Source of the DNA: CAVQEG01 sp963711465
GTDB lineage: Bacteria > Bacteroidota > Ignavibacteria > OLB7
Assembly (NCBI GenBank): GCA_963711465.1
Contig: CAVQEG010000001.1
Location: 186,001 to 250,000 of the forward strand
Reading direction: 5' to 3'
Length of the DNA: 64,000 nucleotides
Made by a program: the position numbers and the translations under genes
The notes under the pieces: generated by a model
Database searches by the model: none
The model's input: only the letters and a program-made list of their open reading frames with translations
What the model was told of the DNA's origin: nothing
Shown here: positions 63,317-64,000 of the stretch, one piece after another
Layout: the number at the start of each line of letters is the position of its first letter
Position numbering within the stretch: position 1 is the stretch's first letter

Positions 63317-64000
63317 ATGCACGAGCGCAGCGAACGCCCCGATTCCGCAATGCGAGAAGTAGTTCCGAGTGTCTACGTGTTCAGCGGTACGATCGCCGGT
63401 CGGGTACATCTGATCGACGACGATGGAGGCTACACACTGATCGACGCCGGACTTCCGAATGCACCGCCGAAGGTGGTCGAGCAGATGCACGCCGCAGACA
63501 TGCGTGTCGAGCGTATCCGGAGGATCGTCGTCACGCATGCGCATCCGGATCACATCGGCGGTCTGGCGGCCTTGCGCGCGATGACGGGTGCCGAGGTCGT
63601 TGCCTCGGCGCCCGAGCGCGCCGTCATCGAGGGGCGCAGCCCGACGCCGCTTCCCAACCGCGGCGACGTTCCGGTGATGTCGCGCTTCCTCGTTCCGCCA
63701 CCGGTTGCAATGCACACCGCCGGCGTCGACCGCGTCGTCGGTGACGGTGACGTGATCTGGGGAAGGATGGGCGGGCTGACCGTCGTGGCGACGCCCGGAC
63801 ACAGTCCGGGGCACATCTCGCTGTGGCAGGCCGAACGCCGAATCCTCTTCGCCGGCGACACCATCACCAACCTTCGCGGTCGACTCCGGCTGCCCTACGC
63901 GTTTCTGACGGTGGACATGAGCGAGAACCTTCGGTCGATCGCACGACTGGCCGCGCTGCAACCGCGAGCGGTACTCTTCGGTCACGGTGAGCCGCTGCTG
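63317..64000 (+). CDS. Metallo-beta-lactamase-fold hydrolase, C-terminus beyond the window
   Basis: The frame from ATG 63317 stays open to the right edge (228 codons), so the gene is partial. ATG 63350 (MREVVPSVYVF) is a good alternative start. The zinc motif THAHPDHIGGL gives HxHxDH; a second His lies in TPGHSPGHISLW; the bridging Asp is in LFAGDTITNL, and the last His in VLFGHGEP. These fit the glyoxalase II/MBL hydrolase group with all metal ligands present. The protein is cytoplasmic and follows the lipoprotein gene by 28 bases. The substrate is unknown. Confidence 0.88.
   Translation, partial: MHERSERPDSAMREVVPSVYVFSGTIAGRVHLIDDDGGYTLIDAGLPNAPPKVVEQMHAADMRVERIRRIVVTHAHPDHIGGLAALRAMTGAEVVASAPERAVIEGRSPTPLPNRGDVPVMSRFLVPPPVAMHTAGVDRVVGDGDVIWGRMGGLTVVATPGHSPGHISLWQAERRILFAGDTITNLRGRLRLPYAFLTVDMSENLRSIARLAALQPRAVLFGHGEPLL

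Overview
The window is a GC-rich stretch of a chromosome from a Gram-negative bacterium of the Bacteroidota/Chlorobiota (FCB) group. Four signs agree. The primary sigma factor is the short type that starts directly at region 1.2. Many genes are preceded by the Bacteroidota promoter form (TTG or TTTG, 19-21 bases, TAnnTTTG). Two secreted proteins end in type IX secretion (T9SS) sorting domains, and one of them belongs to the TIGR03790 family. Shine-Dalgarno sequences are mostly weak or absent. SecD and SecF are separate genes, which argues against a typical Bacteroides or Flavobacterium; a GC-rich deep branch (Kapabacteria-, Ignavibacteria- or Rhodothermia-like) is my inference. There are no rRNA genes, CRISPR arrays, insertion sequences or prophage genes. 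This is core chromosome with lineage-specific envelope genes.

Layout. Bases 1-11,650 are all minus strand. In transcription order they hold a lipoprotein-like gene, two tandem sigma-70 genes, rfaE1-rfaE2 (ADP-heptose synthesis for LPS), a giant TamB-type outer-membrane assembly protein, a GNAT enzyme and an RlpA-type protein cut by the window edge. Bases 11,790-23,940 are plus strand: tmk, two tandem OmpA proteins with calcium-binding thrombospondin-3 repeats, pyruvate kinase, an iodotyrosine-deiodinase-like flavoprotein, secD, secF, a STAS regulator and purA. The PBP2 gene (minus) meets purA tail to tail and faces sucD, which is followed by ndk. From 27,960 to 42,622 (plus) come two secreted or lipidated proteins of unknown function, a membrane GAF/degenerate-GGDEF protein, RNase R, a disordered Arg/Tyr/Asp-rich protein, a TIGR03790-T9SS protein, and htpG overlapped by two unknown envelope genes. 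After a convergent TPR gene come a retropepsin-PDZ protein, smpB, tyrS, yraN, an amidohydrolase, tRNA-Thr(CGU), an M1 aminopeptidase with a gamma-carbonic-anhydrase-like gene, a DUF1232 protein and a secreted TonB-C protein. The last block holds two broken envelope genes around a T9SS M1 peptidase, then mltB-like, valS, a lipoprotein and a metallo-beta-lactamase-fold protein cut by the right edge.

How the genes fit together. The main themes are envelope construction (TamB, heptose synthesis, PBP2, lytic transglycosylase, RlpA, OmpA anchors, SecDF, T9SS cargo) and housekeeping translation and metabolism. I see no obvious new multi-gene system. The points most worth a second look are the deiodinase-like enzyme, a histone-H1-like lysine tail on succinyl-CoA synthetase alpha, two envelope genes broken by frameshifts on either side of the T9SS peptidase, the paired sigma factors with a well-preserved promoter grammar, and several disordered or degenerate proteins.
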